Counted from the stretch's first letter, positions 8,466 through 18,291 are shown. The stretch: 64,000 nucleotides of DNA from Vibrio bivalvicida (GCF_001399455.2 NZ_LLEI02000091.1:62001-126000); one strand, 5' to 3'. Translations and numbers: made by a program. The notes: generated by a model from the sequence alone, not told the origin.

Positions 8466-9119
8466 CTAGAACAAATACCTAAGAGAAATTCCACCTTCAT
8501 TGGTAGTAGCATTGCCTTTGATTTTAGCCGTTTCAAAATCACCGTTGCGATGAGTGTAGAAAAAACCAACCGTAAAGCGCTCTGCAAACTGATAATCGGC
8601 TCTTACATTGAACACAGCTTCTTCGAGTAAGTCAGTGTAGTTAAATTCGCCTCGACTTGCTAACTCCCACTTCTCACTCAGCGCATACTTAAGTTCTAAA
8701 CTCGCACCAATCGAAGGTTTACTATCACTAAACAATTTTTCTTCGGTTTTATCGAGAGTCTGCTTTGCCCACAAATAGCCGACTTTAGCTGTAGCGATTA
8801 CATCTAACTTTTCCATCAACGGATAGCGATAAGCAACGCCCGGCAACAAGGTATATAACTCAGTGGTAACATCGTCAGGGTGAATAAATCGCGCGGTATA
8901 ATCTAAAGTGAATAAAATATTGTCAGTCCAAACATAGTTGCCACCGACAGCTAAAGCGGTTGCATTATTGTTTGTACCCAAATTTTCATTCAACGACCCA
9001 GAACTTAAGTCTGCATAAAGGAGATCATAGTTTAGGTGGTTTATTTTATTAGGTTCTGCTGCATGCACCGAGCTAGCAAAGAGTAAAGGGGCTAATATCC
9101 AACGGTACTTCAATTCCAT
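8466..9119 (-). CDS. Outer-membrane beta-barrel protein (217 aa)
   Basis: The ATG at 9119, with an AAGAGG ribosome site, starts a clear signal peptide (MELKYRWILAPLLFASSVHA, cut before AEP). The frame upstream to 9311 has no signal sequence and is not used. The mature part is rich in alternating polar/hydrophobic strands with Tyr/Phe belts and ends in SLRYLF, a C-terminal phenylalanine typical of barrels assembled by BAM. The pattern resembles small porin-like proteins of about 8-10 strands. The function is not recognised, and no neighbour suggests one. Confidence 0.82.
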   Translation of the reverse strand: MELKYRWILAPLLFASSVHAAEPNKINHLNYDLLYADLSSGSLNENLGTNNNATALAVGGNYVWTDNILFTLDYTARFIHPDDVTTELYTLLPGVAYRYPLMEKLDVIATAKVGYLWAKQTLDKTEEKLFSDSKPSIGASLELKYALSEKWELASRGEFNYTDLLEEAVFNVRADYQFAERFTVGFFYTHRNGDFETAKIKGNATTNEGGISLRYLF

Positions 9120-9413
9120 TATGACCTCTTGAGTCCATATACTGCACAAATTAACGGCGGCAAACTTTCCTTGGATGGACAAGATTAACTGCCAATTTTC
9201 CCAAACCAGAATCCGCGACAGATGCTGGATATATTCGTTATATTGATTAGAAAATATAGAACAAGTAACCGCCAAGTTACTGAATAAATTGTGAGAATTA
9301 TGATCTTGCACTAACTCTATTACTCAGATAGCGAAAAAGATCTCAAATGAGATCTCTTTCTTAGCAAAGTATTTAGATCACTAGATGTTTCGCAATTACG
9401 CATCAACTTCGTG

Positions 9414-9791
9414 CTAAAACTTGATAATAAGCTCGTCTTGAGACAAGGTTTGTATCTCTGCCTTCGATTTGGCTTTAACCCGCTCCAGTAGATCAATCTC
9501 CAGTTCGTAAGGCATCACAATCTTAAGCTCTTCTACGCCTTCAATTTTTGCCAACTGAAGTAAAGTAAGAATATTGGATTCGTCACTACGATTTGCCGAA
9601 AGCGACTTCATAGCCTGATCCCACAAGCGGTCTTCAACCGATAGCGTCTCTTTTATCGTATCCTTCCATGCAAGGCTAAAGATAGGAGCAAACGTGCTCA
9701 TGGCTTCCAAGAACGTCCATTTCTTATTGCAAGAAGCGCCGAGAAAAGAAGTATAGTCGAACACAACACTTGTCTTGCCTCGATGTTCCAT
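9414..9791 (-). CDS. Hypothetical protein (125 aa)
   Basis: A strong GGGGGATG ribosome site precedes the ATG. The product has no signal peptide or membrane helix. The N-terminal half is mixed (MEHRGKTSVVFDYTSFLG) and the C-terminal half is helical and charged (VEELKIVMPYELEIDLLER, then a Lys/Glu-rich end). The family is not recognised. It is probably monocistronic, flanked by AT-rich gaps of roughly 300 bases (9120-9413) and 218 bases (9792-10009), in which I see no further gene. Confidence 0.7.
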   Translation of the reverse strand: MEHRGKTSVVFDYTSFLGASCNKKWTFLEAMSTFAPIFSLAWKDTIKETLSVEDRLWDQAMKSLSANRSDESNILTLLQLAKIEGVEELKIVMPYELEIDLLERVKAKSKAEIQTLSQDELIIKF

Positions 9792-10009
9792 ATCATCATC
9801 CCCCGTAATGTCGGCAACACAGTGTTCTCAATATCCTAGATCATGCTGGTTATAGCAATAGGATATAAAACAATGGTCTGTTATGCCCTAATTCTGTTTT
9901 AAAAAGCTATATAAAAACCAATGCGGTAACAATATGTGTACAAGAAAGTGATATAAGGAACCTGTTGCTTAATATTTTGGGTACCAAATAATATCTTGTT
10001 TCTTGAATG

Positions 10010-12355
10010 CTATTTTATATCAACGATTTTGCTAGCTTTTTTGTATTGTATTCTCCATCCTTTCCAACTTGGCAGCTCCCAACGCTTTGGATAGCCTTTA
10101 CGAAGTCCGTCACGATGTACGACGTAGATCAGTTTTTTCTTTACTTGGTATTCGACATCGAGATTAAGATCCCCCAAGGCTAATGTGAAGGGGTATGCGG
10201 CGGCAAAGTCATCATATTCCCAATAAGGGATACCTTCAAAATGGAAATCGTCTTCGCTAAACAGCTCCAGTTCCGAGATATCGGTCAATTCAAGTAATGA
10301 AAGCTGCTGCGTAAACCAGCTTTCAAAACACAGGCTATCTACATCTTCAACCGATTCAGCCTTTCCTAATGCAAGATACAGTTTCCAATGTTCTATTTGC
10401 TTGTGGCGAATGTCAGCAAAACCCGGTAATAACTGGTTATTTTTCACAGCCTCAAGCATGGGTTTAATCGCAAGCTCGCCTTTGGCTATTTCATGGCGAG
10501 TCGCTATCACTCTTCCTGCATAGATCAAGTTCATCTCAACCACAGGCTGTTCATCAACGGTGGTTACTTCACCTTGCTGCCAATCACCTAGCCCCATATC
10601 ATGTAGGTTTTTTAGCTCAACAGGCATAGTGAAAGTCGCCAAGTTAAGCGTTTGCTTTACCCCCCTCCCCGGCAAGCTGTGAGTATCAAGGACTAAGCCT
10701 GCTTCATTTCTGTTAGGAAATCGGCTTTCTCTGCCTAGCACCACCTCCATTTCACCGTTGCCCATCGCCTCGCGGCGTTTTAATCTGCGCACGAATACCA
10801 GCTCTGGGTGCAAACGGGTAATCGCTTCGGTCAACGATTGGTGAGAATAGCGTGAAGCTACACTTAGCTGTGGCAATTCAAACGCTTCTCGCATTTGTGA
10901 AGATAACGCCCGAGCTTCTGTTACTGCATCCCAATCAGTATTCACAGCGGAAAAATGCTCTCCTCGTAATAACCCAATCACAAGCTGAGCGTCGCACCCT
11001 AGTGGTTCTTCTTTTTCTAGCTTTTCTCGCGCTTCTTCGTTACCTGACAGACGATACAAATTAGCCGGTGTTGACAGTGCTGACGTAAGATCGACCATGG
11101 CTTCTTGAAGTGGTTTTGAAGGCATTCTTGTAACAAGATCAGCGTATAGTGCGTCAATAGGTAGCGGATAGATGCGCTTGCCGTGTTCAGTAGCAAGTCC
11201 AAACGCATCAATAGCCCCCATTGCAGTCAGAATATCAGTAGCGTGATTCAATGAACGTTCTGGCAACGGTTCTAAAAACTCAAGCTGTGTAAGTGCACTA
11301 TCGCAGCTCGCTGATGCCAACATCGGTTCGGTGAGCGACTCTCGATGCATCTCAGGTGGCGTTACTTCCGACAATGCGGCATGTTCACCATACAAGCGAA
11401 TGCAAATGCCATCCATAACACGTCCTGCCCTGCCACTACGCTGTTTCGCGCTCGCTTGAGAGATATGTTTCAAACTCAATGTGGTTTTGCCATTACGCTG
11501 CTCAGTGCGTCGTTCGAGCCCCGAGTCAATAACGGCAACAATATTTGGGATAGTCAGTGAAGTTTCTGCAACATTGGTCGCTAATACCACCTTCTTGTAG
11601 GATTGAACATTGAGGGCGATTTCGCGTTGCTCATCCGTGACAGAAGCATGAAGCGGGACGGCGACAATACCCTCAATACCAGAAAGCATACTCTGACATT
11701 GACTGATCTCTTTCCTGCCGGGTAAAAACACGAGGATATCACCTTCCATATCCTGTAGTGCAATCACCTCTTGCTTCACTTTCTCTTCAAGATTTCTGCT
11801 ATCGGGAAGTTGCCTTGAGTCGCCAGCACGATAACCGATCGATACATGATAATTTCGTCCTTCAGCATACATACGTTTCGCACCGATGTAGGACGCAAGC
11901 TTTTGACCTTCGATCGTTGCTGACGTTACAACCAATCTATGATGGAGGCTACCCTTAAGCAACGCCACCAACAAATCTGTATCCCAACGTCGCTCGTGAA
12001 ATTCATCCACAATGACGGTATCGAACTCTTCTAATTCGTTTTCAGAATACCATCGCAACGCAACGCCAGGGGTAACAAAGACCACTTGAGTGTTTTCATC
12101 AAATCGGCTTTCAAGCTTGATCGCATAACCGACAGACTCGCCTAATCGAGTCTTACTTTGATCGGAAAGGAACTGCGCGAGGGAAGTACACGCGATACGC
12201 CTAGGCTCAATCACGAGAACACGCCCTTGCTCTGCTGCCCAGATGGGTAGACGCGTTGATTTTCCCGAACCCGTTTCGGCTTCAACGATTAAATGGTGTG
12301 CTGAGAGCTGGGATAAAAAGTCACTTTTCAGAGGATCTATGGGTAGGCTTGTCAT
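10010..12355 (-). CDS. DEAH-box helicase, HrpB-like
   Basis: The 781-residue protein is an SF2 helicase. Walker A is GSGKST (29-34), motif II is DEFH (117-120) in VIVDEFHER, motif III is SAT, and motif VI is QRSGRAGRV. The DEFH variant and the overall size match HrpB, although it is somewhat shorter than E. coli HrpB. The end (GYPKRWELPSWKGW) recalls the YPKxxWP tail of that family. The cellular role of HrpB is poorly known. It is divergent from maeA with a 156-base gap. The ATG at 12355 has little ribosome site, so the exact start is uncertain. Confidence 0.85.
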   Translation of the reverse strand: MTSLPIDPLKSDFLSQLSAHHLIVEAETGSGKSTRLPIWAAEQGRVLVIEPRRIACTSLAQFLSDQSKTRLGESVGYAIKLESRFDENTQVVFVTPGVALRWYSENELEEFDTVIVDEFHERRWDTDLLVALLKGSLHHRLVVTSATIEGQKLASYIGAKRMYAEGRNYHVSIGYRAGDSRQLPDSRNLEEKVKQEVIALQDMEGDILVFLPGRKEISQCQSMLSGIEGIVAVPLHASVTDEQREIALNVQSYKKVVLATNVAETSLTIPNIVAVIDSGLERRTEQRNGKTTLSLKHISQASAKQRSGRAGRVMDGICIRLYGEHAALSEVTPPEMHRESLTEPMLASASCDSALTQLEFLEPLPERSLNHATDILTAMGAIDAFGLATEHGKRIYPLPIDALYADLVTRMPSKPLQEAMVDLTSALSTPANLYRLSGNEEAREKLEKEEPLGCDAQLVIGLLRGEHFSAVNTDWDAVTEARALSSQMREAFELPQLSVASRYSHQSLTEAITRLHPELVFVRRLKRREAMGNGEMEVVLGRESRFPNRNEAGLVLDTHSLPGRGVKQTLNLATFTMPVELKNLHDMGLGDWQQGEVTTVDEQPVVEMNLIYAGRVIATRHEIAKGELAIKPMLEAVKNNQLLPGFADIRHKQIEHWKLYLALGKAESVEDVDSLCFESWFTQQLSLLELTDISELELFSEDDFHFEGIPYWEYDDFAAAYPFTLALGDLNLDVEYQVKKKLIYVVHRDGLRKGYPKRWELPSWKGWRIQYKKASKIVDIK

Positions 12356-12511
12356 GATTTACGCGTGGCTAGTGCTAAAGCACGAAATTATATACGCAAA
12401 CTTTGCCAGATTGCAGGAATATTCAGTTTACAATACGACAACGAATCCCTATCATTTTTATGTTCCTGTTCTCAAAGGTCTGTTGACCCTAACACCCTAC
12501 TAAGGCATGTG

Positions 12512-14200
12512 ATGAATAACGATAAACGCCCTCTATATATCCAATATGCAGGCCCTGCGCTTCTCAGTACTCCTCTTCTTAACAAAGGCAGTGCTTTCTC
12601 AGCAGAGGAAAGAAGCTCATTCAACCTTGAAGGTCTGCTACCAGAAAACACTGAAACAATTCAGGAACAAGTGGAACGTGCTTACCAACAATATTGTAAT
12701 TTTGAAAGTGACATGGACAAGCACATCTACCTGCGCAATATCCAAGACACAAACGAAACCCTTTTCTACCGCCTAGTTCAGAACCATATATCAGAGATGA
12801 TGCCGATCATCTACACGCCAACCGTTGGCGCAGCCTGTGAAAACTTCTCGAACATCTACCGCCGTGGCCGTGGTCTATTTGTTTCTTATGCTAACCGTGA
12901 CCGAATTGATGACATTTTAAACAACGCATCAAACCATAACGTAAAGGTTATCGTAGTGACGGATGGTGAACGTATTCTTGGTCTTGGCGACCAAGGTATC
13001 GGGGGTATGGGTATTCCAATTGGTAAGCTGGCTCTTTACACAGCGTGTGGTGGTATTAGCCCAGCTTACACTCTGCCTATCGTACTTGATGTGGGCACAA
13101 ACAACCCACAACGTCTTGCCGACCCAATGTACATGGGCTGGCGCCATCCTCGCATTACTGGCGCAGAATACGACGCATTCTTAGAAGAATTTATGCAAGC
13201 CGTTCAACGCCGTTGGCCAGATGCACTGATTCAGTTCGAAGATTTCGCACAGAAAAATGCAATGCCGTTGCTAGAGCGCTACAAAGACCGTTTCTGCTGC
13301 TTTAACGACGATATTCAAGGTACTGCGGCAGTTACTGTTGGCTCACTACTTGCCGCTTGTCAAGCTGCCGGAAACAAACTTTCAGAGCAGCGTGTCACCT
13401 TCTTAGGTGCTGGGTCGGCTGGCTGCGGTATCGCCGAGGCAATCATTGCGCAGATGGTATCGGAAGGTATTAGCGATGCGCAAGCGCGTTCGCAAGTCTT
13501 CATGGTTGACCGCTGGGGTTTACTGCAAGAAGGTATGCCTAACCTACTCGACTTCCAGCAGCGTTTGGTGCAAAAACATTCAAACACCGCAGACTGGGAA
13601 GCAGAAAGCAATGGTTACTCGCTACTTGATGTCATGCGAAATGCTAAGCCAACCGTACTGGTCGGTGTTTCTGGCGCACCTGGTCTGTTTAGTGAAGATG
13701 TCATTAAAGAAATGCACAAACATTGCGCTCGCCCAATCGTCTTCCCGCTGTCGAATCCAACCAGTCGTGTAGAAGCAACACCTAACGACATTATTCGCTG
13801 GACAAATGGTGAAGCGCTCGTTGCAACCGGTAGTCCATTTGATCCTGTGGTACTCGATGGTAAGACTTACCCAATCGCACAATGTAATAACAGTTACATC
13901 TTCCCAGGAATCGGGCTTGGCGTTCTTGCTGTTCAAGCAAAACGTGTTACCGACGAAATGCTAATGGAATCGAGCCGTGCTCTGGCGACATGTTCTCCAC
14001 TTGCTATAAATGGTCAAGGTGCGCTACTGCCACCGCTTGAAGCGATTCATTCAGTATCGAAGAAAATTGCTTTCGCCGTTGCTAAAAAAGCAATCGAACA
14101 AGGTGTTGCACTCGAGATCACTGACGAAGCACTAGAAGAAGCTATTGATGGCTCTTTCTGGCAACCCGTCTACCGTCGATACAAACGTACCGCATTTTAA
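12512..14200 (+). CDS. maeA: NAD-dependent malic enzyme
   Basis: The enzyme oxidatively decarboxylates malate to pyruvate. The open frame reaches back to 12365, but ATG 12512 has an AAGG site six bases before it and starts MNNDKRPLYIQYAGPALL, giving 562 residues, like E. coli MaeA (565). Visible motifs are IYTPTVGAACENFSNIYR, the metal-binding region FEDFAQKNA with FNDDIQGTAAV, and the nucleotide-binding loop GAGSAGCGIAEA. It is followed by a terminator and then by DUF3392 and sanA. Confidence 0.96.
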   Translation: MNNDKRPLYIQYAGPALLSTPLLNKGSAFSAEERSSFNLEGLLPENTETIQEQVERAYQQYCNFESDMDKHIYLRNIQDTNETLFYRLVQNHISEMMPIIYTPTVGAACENFSNIYRRGRGLFVSYANRDRIDDILNNASNHNVKVIVVTDGERILGLGDQGIGGMGIPIGKLALYTACGGISPAYTLPIVLDVGTNNPQRLADPMYMGWRHPRITGAEYDAFLEEFMQAVQRRWPDALIQFEDFAQKNAMPLLERYKDRFCCFNDDIQGTAAVTVGSLLAACQAAGNKLSEQRVTFLGAGSAGCGIAEAIIAQMVSEGISDAQARSQVFMVDRWGLLQEGMPNLLDFQQRLVQKHSNTADWEAESNGYSLLDVMRNAKPTVLVGVSGAPGLFSEDVIKEMHKHCARPIVFPLSNPTSRVEATPNDIIRWTNGEALVATGSPFDPVVLDGKTYPIAQCNNSYIFPGIGLGVLAVQAKRVTDEMLMESSRALATCSPLAINGQGALLPPLEAIHSVSKKIAFAVAKKAIEQGVALEITDEALEEAIDGSFWQPVYRRYKRTAF

Positions 14201-14224
14201 AAAAAACGCTCTGAACAACCAAAT

Positions 14225-14251
14225 AAAACCCAGCAAGCGCTGGGTTTTTAT
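14225..14251 (+). terminator. Terminator of maeA
   Basis: AAAACCCAGC (14225-14234) pairs with GCTGGGTTTT (14239-14248), continuing into T residues. Confidence 0.93.
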
Positions 14252-14346
14252 TCCTGCCACCAATATCTCGCCTTTACGATCTGAAATGTCCAACTAAATA
14301 ACTTCATGCTATTCTCCACAAATCAGTTACCTACTGCTTTACTTTC

Positions 14347-14667
14347 ATGGATTACCTAAACCTTTTAGGCGGATACCTTCGCCCCTATCTAACTGAGATT
14401 TCTACTGCATTAATAGCCTGCATTTTGGTTATGGCTGGCGGTGAAATTAACGCTTTACTGAGGAAATTATTAAGAAACACCAACTTTGCCCTCAGAACTG
14501 TCGCATTTGTCTTGATTAACGCGTTTGGTTACGGCTTAATCATTGTCAAAGCAACACCTTACCTATCTCGGACATTACGCGGGCTTGAGGCTGGCATCAT
14601 GTTTTCCATCGTATTGTTTTGCTTTATGTTAATTGGCTTATGGGCACAGCGGAACCGACAAATTTAG
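14347..14667 (+). CDS. Small inner-membrane protein, DUF3392-like (106 aa)
   Basis: Three hydrophobic segments are visible: about residues 17-32 (STALIACILVMAGGEI), 48-66 (RTVAFVLINAFGYGLIIVK) and 82-100 (AGIMFSIVLFCFMLIGLWA). Length and sequence fit the DUF3392 family of proteobacterial membrane proteins; that assignment is from memory. The ribosome site is weak. Its stop overlaps the preferred sanA start by one base (TAGTG), which suggests translational coupling. Confidence 0.75.
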   Translation: MDYLNLLGGYLRPYLTEISTALIACILVMAGGEINALLRKLLRNTNFALRTVAFVLINAFGYGLIIVKATPYLSRTLRGLEAGIMFSIVLFCFMLIGLWAQRNRQI

Positions 14668-15425
14668 TGCGTAGATTATTTCATCACGAAACCCCAAAAA
14701 AAACTTGGCGAAGATTGGTGCTAAGAGTATTCGCATGGCTACCGCTTGTGTTAGTCCTCCTTACTGTTTCTTTATATGCTATCGATCGATGGGTTTCTTA
14801 CCAAGCCAGAGACCAGCTCTTTACCGACACCGAACAAATCGAATCTTTCGATGTTGCTGTCGTTCTGGGTACCAGTAAATATCTCGGAAAAATTCTCAAT
14901 GAGTACTACACCAATCGCATCGACGCGGCGATTGAACTTTATCAGCAAGGCAAGGTAGATAACTTCCTTCTGAGTGGAGATAACGCACATCGCTCTTACA
15001 ATGAGCCTTGGACAATGAAACGTGACCTCCTCAAAGCAGAAGTGCCTGAAGAGAACATTTTTTTAGATTATGCCGGGTTTCGTACCCTAGATTCGGTCGT
15101 CAGAGCCAAAGAAATTTTTGATACCAATGATTTTCTGATTATTTCGCAGCAATTCCATTGCGAACGTGCGATATTTATCGCTAATTCTCATAACATTGAT
15201 GCCAAGTGCTTTGCGGTCGCGGGACCATCCAAACACTCTGGTTTTCAAGTACGGATGAGAGAAGTATTTGCACGCGCCAAGGCTGTGCTTGATATTTACA
15301 TCACTAATGCAAAACCAAAGTTCCTTGGGCCTAAAGAACCAATTTTAATTGAACAACTTCCACAGCAAGACACTGAGCAGAGTTTTGTCGAAAAACCTGT
15401 CGCTGTTAGTCAGACTGAACACTAG
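14667..15425 (+). CDS. sanA: SanA-like inner-membrane protein (DUF218 / ElyC-SanA-YdcF family)
   Basis: One membrane helix (LRVFAWLPLVLVLLTVSLYA) is followed by a periplasmic DUF218 domain. Stretches characteristic of E. coli SanA are present: VVLGTSKYL, NFLLSGDNAHRSYNEPWTMK, LDYAGFRTLDSVVRAKEIFD and QQFHCERAIFIA. SanA affects envelope barrier function and vancomycin exclusion; its chemistry is not settled. The start is ambiguous: GTG 14667, overlapping the previous stop by one base, is preferred, but ATG 14640 is also open. The C-terminus has a Gln/Glu-rich extension of about 25 residues. Confidence 0.88.
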   Translation: MRRLFHHETPKKTWRRLVLRVFAWLPLVLVLLTVSLYAIDRWVSYQARDQLFTDTEQIESFDVAVVLGTSKYLGKILNEYYTNRIDAAIELYQQGKVDNFLLSGDNAHRSYNEPWTMKRDLLKAEVPEENIFLDYAGFRTLDSVVRAKEIFDTNDFLIISQQFHCERAIFIANSHNIDAKCFAVAGPSKHSGFQVRMREVFARAKAVLDIYITNAKPKFLGPKEPILIEQLPQQDTEQSFVEKPVAVSQTEH

Positions 15426-15537
15426 TCACCTCCTGATTTCTTCACTGGCACAGAATTGCCCGAGACGCAGTAAAAACTGCTACAATGACGGCCTAAAAAC
15501 AAAGAGGGTTAACCCTCATTAGAATAAGAGCACTGTC

Positions 15538-16362
15538 ATGTCTTTATTAGCTAAAGGTACGCTAAGCAAAATGCGCGCCTCTCTCGAAAATACGGTTCAT
15601 TATCGACTTCCGGTTGGTGATGAATTAGTTGACCTCTCCCCTTTCATTGGTAAGAGCATTACGCTCACTCATACTGGTAATATCTTCTGTAGTTCTTGTG
15701 GCAAAAAAACCAAGAAGAGCTATTCGCAGGGGCACTGCTTTGTTTGTATGAAAAAGCTCGCCAGTTGCGATATGTGCATCATGAAGCCTGAAACGTGTCA
15801 CTACGATCAGGGGACTTGTCGCGAACCACAATGGGGAGAGGAAAACTGTATGGTTGACCATTTCGTCTATTTATCAAACACCTCAAGTTTGAAAGTAGGC
15901 ATCACTCGCCACACTCAAATCCCGACCCGCTGGATCGATCAAGGTGCGACTCAAGGCTTGCCGATTTTCAAAGTGAAGACTCGTCATATTTCAGGCCTTA
16001 TCGAGGTTGAGCTGGCAAAACACATTGCGGATAAGACTAACTGGCGCACCCTGTTAAAAGGTGATGGAGAGCCAATGGCTCTAGAAGAAAGATTTGCTGA
16101 ACTCTTGCCTTTAGTTGAAGAAAAAATCGCTGAAATCAAACAGCAGTTTGGCGAGGATGCAATTGAGATCCTTAGTGAGAATATCACTGCAATCCGCTAC
16201 CCAGTGGAGCAGCACCCTACAAAAATCACTTCTCATAACTTCGACAAAAATCCAGAAGTGACGGGTATTCTGCAAGGAATTAAAGGTCAGTACCTGATCT
16301 TTGATACCGGCGTTATCAATATTCGTAAGTTCACTTCTTATGAAGTGGAAGTCAGCGCTTAA
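15538..16362 (+). CDS. DUF2797 domain protein (274 aa)
   Basis: A cysteine-rich module lies at about residues 50-105: CSSCGKKTKKS, then CFVCMKKLASCDMC, then further Cys at CHYDQGTC and C near residue 104. This suggests one or two structural zinc sites. It is followed by a conserved segment VYLSNTSSLKVGITRHTQIPTRWIDQGA, which resembles a GIY-YIG-like nuclease fold. I recognise the family as DUF2797, whose function is unknown. The protein is cytosolic and the gene single, ending at a terminator. Confidence 0.85.
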   Translation: MSLLAKGTLSKMRASLENTVHYRLPVGDELVDLSPFIGKSITLTHTGNIFCSSCGKKTKKSYSQGHCFVCMKKLASCDMCIMKPETCHYDQGTCREPQWGEENCMVDHFVYLSNTSSLKVGITRHTQIPTRWIDQGATQGLPIFKVKTRHISGLIEVELAKHIADKTNWRTLLKGDGEPMALEERFAELLPLVEEKIAEIKQQFGEDAIEILSENITAIRYPVEQHPTKITSHNFDKNPEVTGILQGIKGQYLIFDTGVINIRKFTSYEVEVSA

Positions 16363-16373
16363 CGGTGAACTAA

Positions 16374-16398
16374 AAAGACCTCCACTTAGGAGGTCTTT
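16374..16398. terminator. Bidirectional terminator
   Basis: AAAGACCTCC (16374-16383) and GGAGGTCTTT (16389-16398) form a perfect 10-bp stem between the convergent DUF2797 and desulfurase-like genes. Confidence 0.9.
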
Positions 16399-16409
16399 GT
16401 CTAAATAGG

Positions 16410-17645
16410 TTATCGTTCAAGAATAATCTTTAGCTCATCGAACAGAATATCCACTTCTTCTAGTGTGTTGTAATGCATAAAGCCAATTCGTACCACACCA
16501 CCACTTGCTTCTAAATCAAGCTGGCGAACCAACCCAAGCGCATAGAAATGTCCATTCCAAACACAGATATTTCTTTCTCCGAGCTTCTTAGCAATAAACT
16601 CAGGAGAATGGTGATCAAAAGTTAAGGCGAAGGTCGGCGTTCTTAGCTCGCTGTTAGCTTCCAACTTACCAAACAGATTCACTCCTTCGAGTTCAGATAA
16701 TCGGCTAAGAAAGCGTTCGCTAATCGCTGATTCATGTTGGTTAAACTGCTTAAATGAATCAACTAATCTTTCCCTTAGTGACGCGTTACTTTTACCCCAC
16801 TGCGACAGATATTTCACTGCGGCAATTACGCCAGCTAAACCTTCAAAGCTTTGTGTACCCGTTTCGAAACGCCCCGGACCTTCATTTGTCGCAGGTTCAA
16901 CTTTGTAAGGCTTCAAAGTTTGTAGCCATTTCGGCGCGATGTAGGCGATCCCTACATGTGGCCCAAAGAATTTATACGCAGAGCATGCTAAGAAATCACA
17001 GCCAAGCTCTTGCACGTCGACTAAATGATGCGGTGCATAGTGAACAGCGTCTACGTAAACCTTAGCCCCCACTTTGTGCGCGGCTTCGACAACGCGTTTA
17101 ACGTCAACAATTGAGCCTGTTGTGTTCGATGCATAGGTCAAAGCAACAAGCACTGTCTTATCATTGATCAGCGAAAGTAAGTGTTCGATATCAAGACCGC
17201 AGTCACTTTCATCAACACGCGCTTGATGAACAACCGCACCTTTGTCTTCTGCGGCTTGTTGCCAGCTTGAGACATTCGAGTAATGGTCGAGAGCAGTAAC
17301 AATCACTTCATCGCCGGCTTGCCAATCTCGGCTGATTGCACGGCTTAACTGAAAGGTTAACGACGTCATATTGGCGCCAAACACTATGTTGCTGCTTGAT
17401 TCTGCATTAACCAAGGCTTGGGCATACTCACGTGCTTGCTTCATTAAATCAGTCGTTTGCTGACTCGAAAAGTAATGACCACCCAAGTTAGAGTTAAAGA
17501 ACCCCAAATAAGCCTGCATCGCTTCAAGTACAGACTTTGGTACTTGAGAGCCGCCCGGGCCATCTAAAAAGATAACAGGCAAGTCATTATGTGTTTGACC
17601 AAGAGCACTGAACTGCGCTCTTGCTAAATTAGGAGTGAAGCTCAT
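16410..17645 (-). CDS. Cysteine-desulfurase-like protein, class V aminotransferase fold (VC1184-type subfamily)
   Basis: The 411-residue PLP-dependent protein shows LDGPGGSQVPKSV near the start, VYVDAVHYAPHHLVDV, and the PLP lysine in CSAYKFFGPHVG. The C-terminal segment aligning with the SufS loop RxGHHCAxP reads WNGHFYALG here, so the catalytic cysteine position appears to be tyrosine and true desulfurase activity is doubtful. I recall this as the subfamily named after V. cholerae VC1184. It overlaps the upstream 2OG-Fe oxygenase gene by 17 bases, so the two are co-translated and probably share a pathway. Confidence 0.87.
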   Translation of the reverse strand: MSFTPNLARAQFSALGQTHNDLPVIFLDGPGGSQVPKSVLEAMQAYLGFFNSNLGGHYFSSQQTTDLMKQAREYAQALVNAESSSNIVFGANMTSLTFQLSRAISRDWQAGDEVIVTALDHYSNVSSWQQAAEDKGAVVHQARVDESDCGLDIEHLLSLINDKTVLVALTYASNTTGSIVDVKRVVEAAHKVGAKVYVDAVHYAPHHLVDVQELGCDFLACSAYKFFGPHVGIAYIAPKWLQTLKPYKVEPATNEGPGRFETGTQSFEGLAGVIAAVKYLSQWGKSNASLRERLVDSFKQFNQHESAISERFLSRLSELEGVNLFGKLEANSELRTPTFALTFDHHSPEFIAKKLGERNICVWNGHFYALGLVRQLDLEASGGVVRIGFMHYNTLEEVDILFDELKIILER

Positions 17646-18291
17646 TCACGCTGTCCTTTGCGGTTAACACAAATACATCCATATGCCCCGCTTCACCCTC
17701 AATAACCGAGCGAATTGGTGTAGCATTATGCCAAAGTTTGTCGTCAGCTAGCATGGCGACTTCACCACTATGCAATGCTTTGCGAAAGAAAGGGGCTTCA
17801 TTGAAACTGCTGTAAACCATAATATCGCCGCCTTCAATATTGTGACGACCCATACCTACTACTGCGAGATGTTCAAATCCATCTTGGTGAACACCTTCTG
17901 GCGCAACCTGAGTCTCGTTGTAAACAGCCGAGATACGAATTTGGTGAATCTCGATCTCATGACCATCAGTGAGATGATTAGAATGCGCAAATAGCTGACA
18001 CATTTCTCGCATACCGTCACTATTCATTATCGGCTTTTCGATCGGTTCAAACTGGCGAACCACGTTACCCTGAAAGCGATTAATATCGTCACTTTGAACG
18101 AATTCACTCTTATTCAAATCGACCACGTTGCCATCTTGAAATGTCACTACGGAGTAGCGCCTTAAACGATACTGGCCGTCAGCATGCTCGGTATGAGGCA
18201 GTTGAGTAAACGAGGGGGCCAGTTGTGAAATCGCTGCATCACTTAACTTGGTAAGCTGTAGGGTAGTTTCGCGCTGATGTAACATCATCAT
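17629..18291 (-). CDS. 2-oxoglutarate/Fe(II)-dependent oxygenase family protein (220 aa)
   Basis: Size and motifs fit the 2OG-Fe dioxygenase family (PF10014-like). The likely iron ligands are His135, Asp137 (HQDG) and His188 (LWHNATPIR), with Arg194 a candidate 2-oxoglutarate anchor. Related enzymes hydroxylate free amino acids such as isoleucine, so an amino-acid substrate is plausible but unproven. The minus-strand ATG at 18291 follows AAGGAGATGATG, and two more in-frame ATGs follow directly. It is the first gene of a two-gene unit with the desulfurase-like protein. Confidence 0.85.
   Translation of the reverse strand: MMMLHQRETTLQLTKLSDAAISQLAPSFTQLPHTEHADGQYRLRRYSVVTFQDGNVVDLNKSEFVQSDDINRFQGNVVRQFEPIEKPIMNSDGMREMCQLFAHSNHLTDGHEIEIHQIRISAVYNETQVAPEGVHQDGFEHLAVVGMGRHNIEGGDIMVYSSFNEAPFFRKALHSGEVAMLADDKLWHNATPIRSVIEGEAGHMDVFVLTAKDSVNELHS

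Noticed and set aside
9120..9311. N-terminal extension of the outer-membrane protein at 8466-9119
   Set aside because: It would place the signal peptide inside the protein; the ATG at 9119 has its own ribosome site.
12365..12511. N-terminal extension of the malic enzyme
   Set aside because: The extension has no similarity to malic enzymes, while ATG 12512 has a ribosome site and gives the family length.
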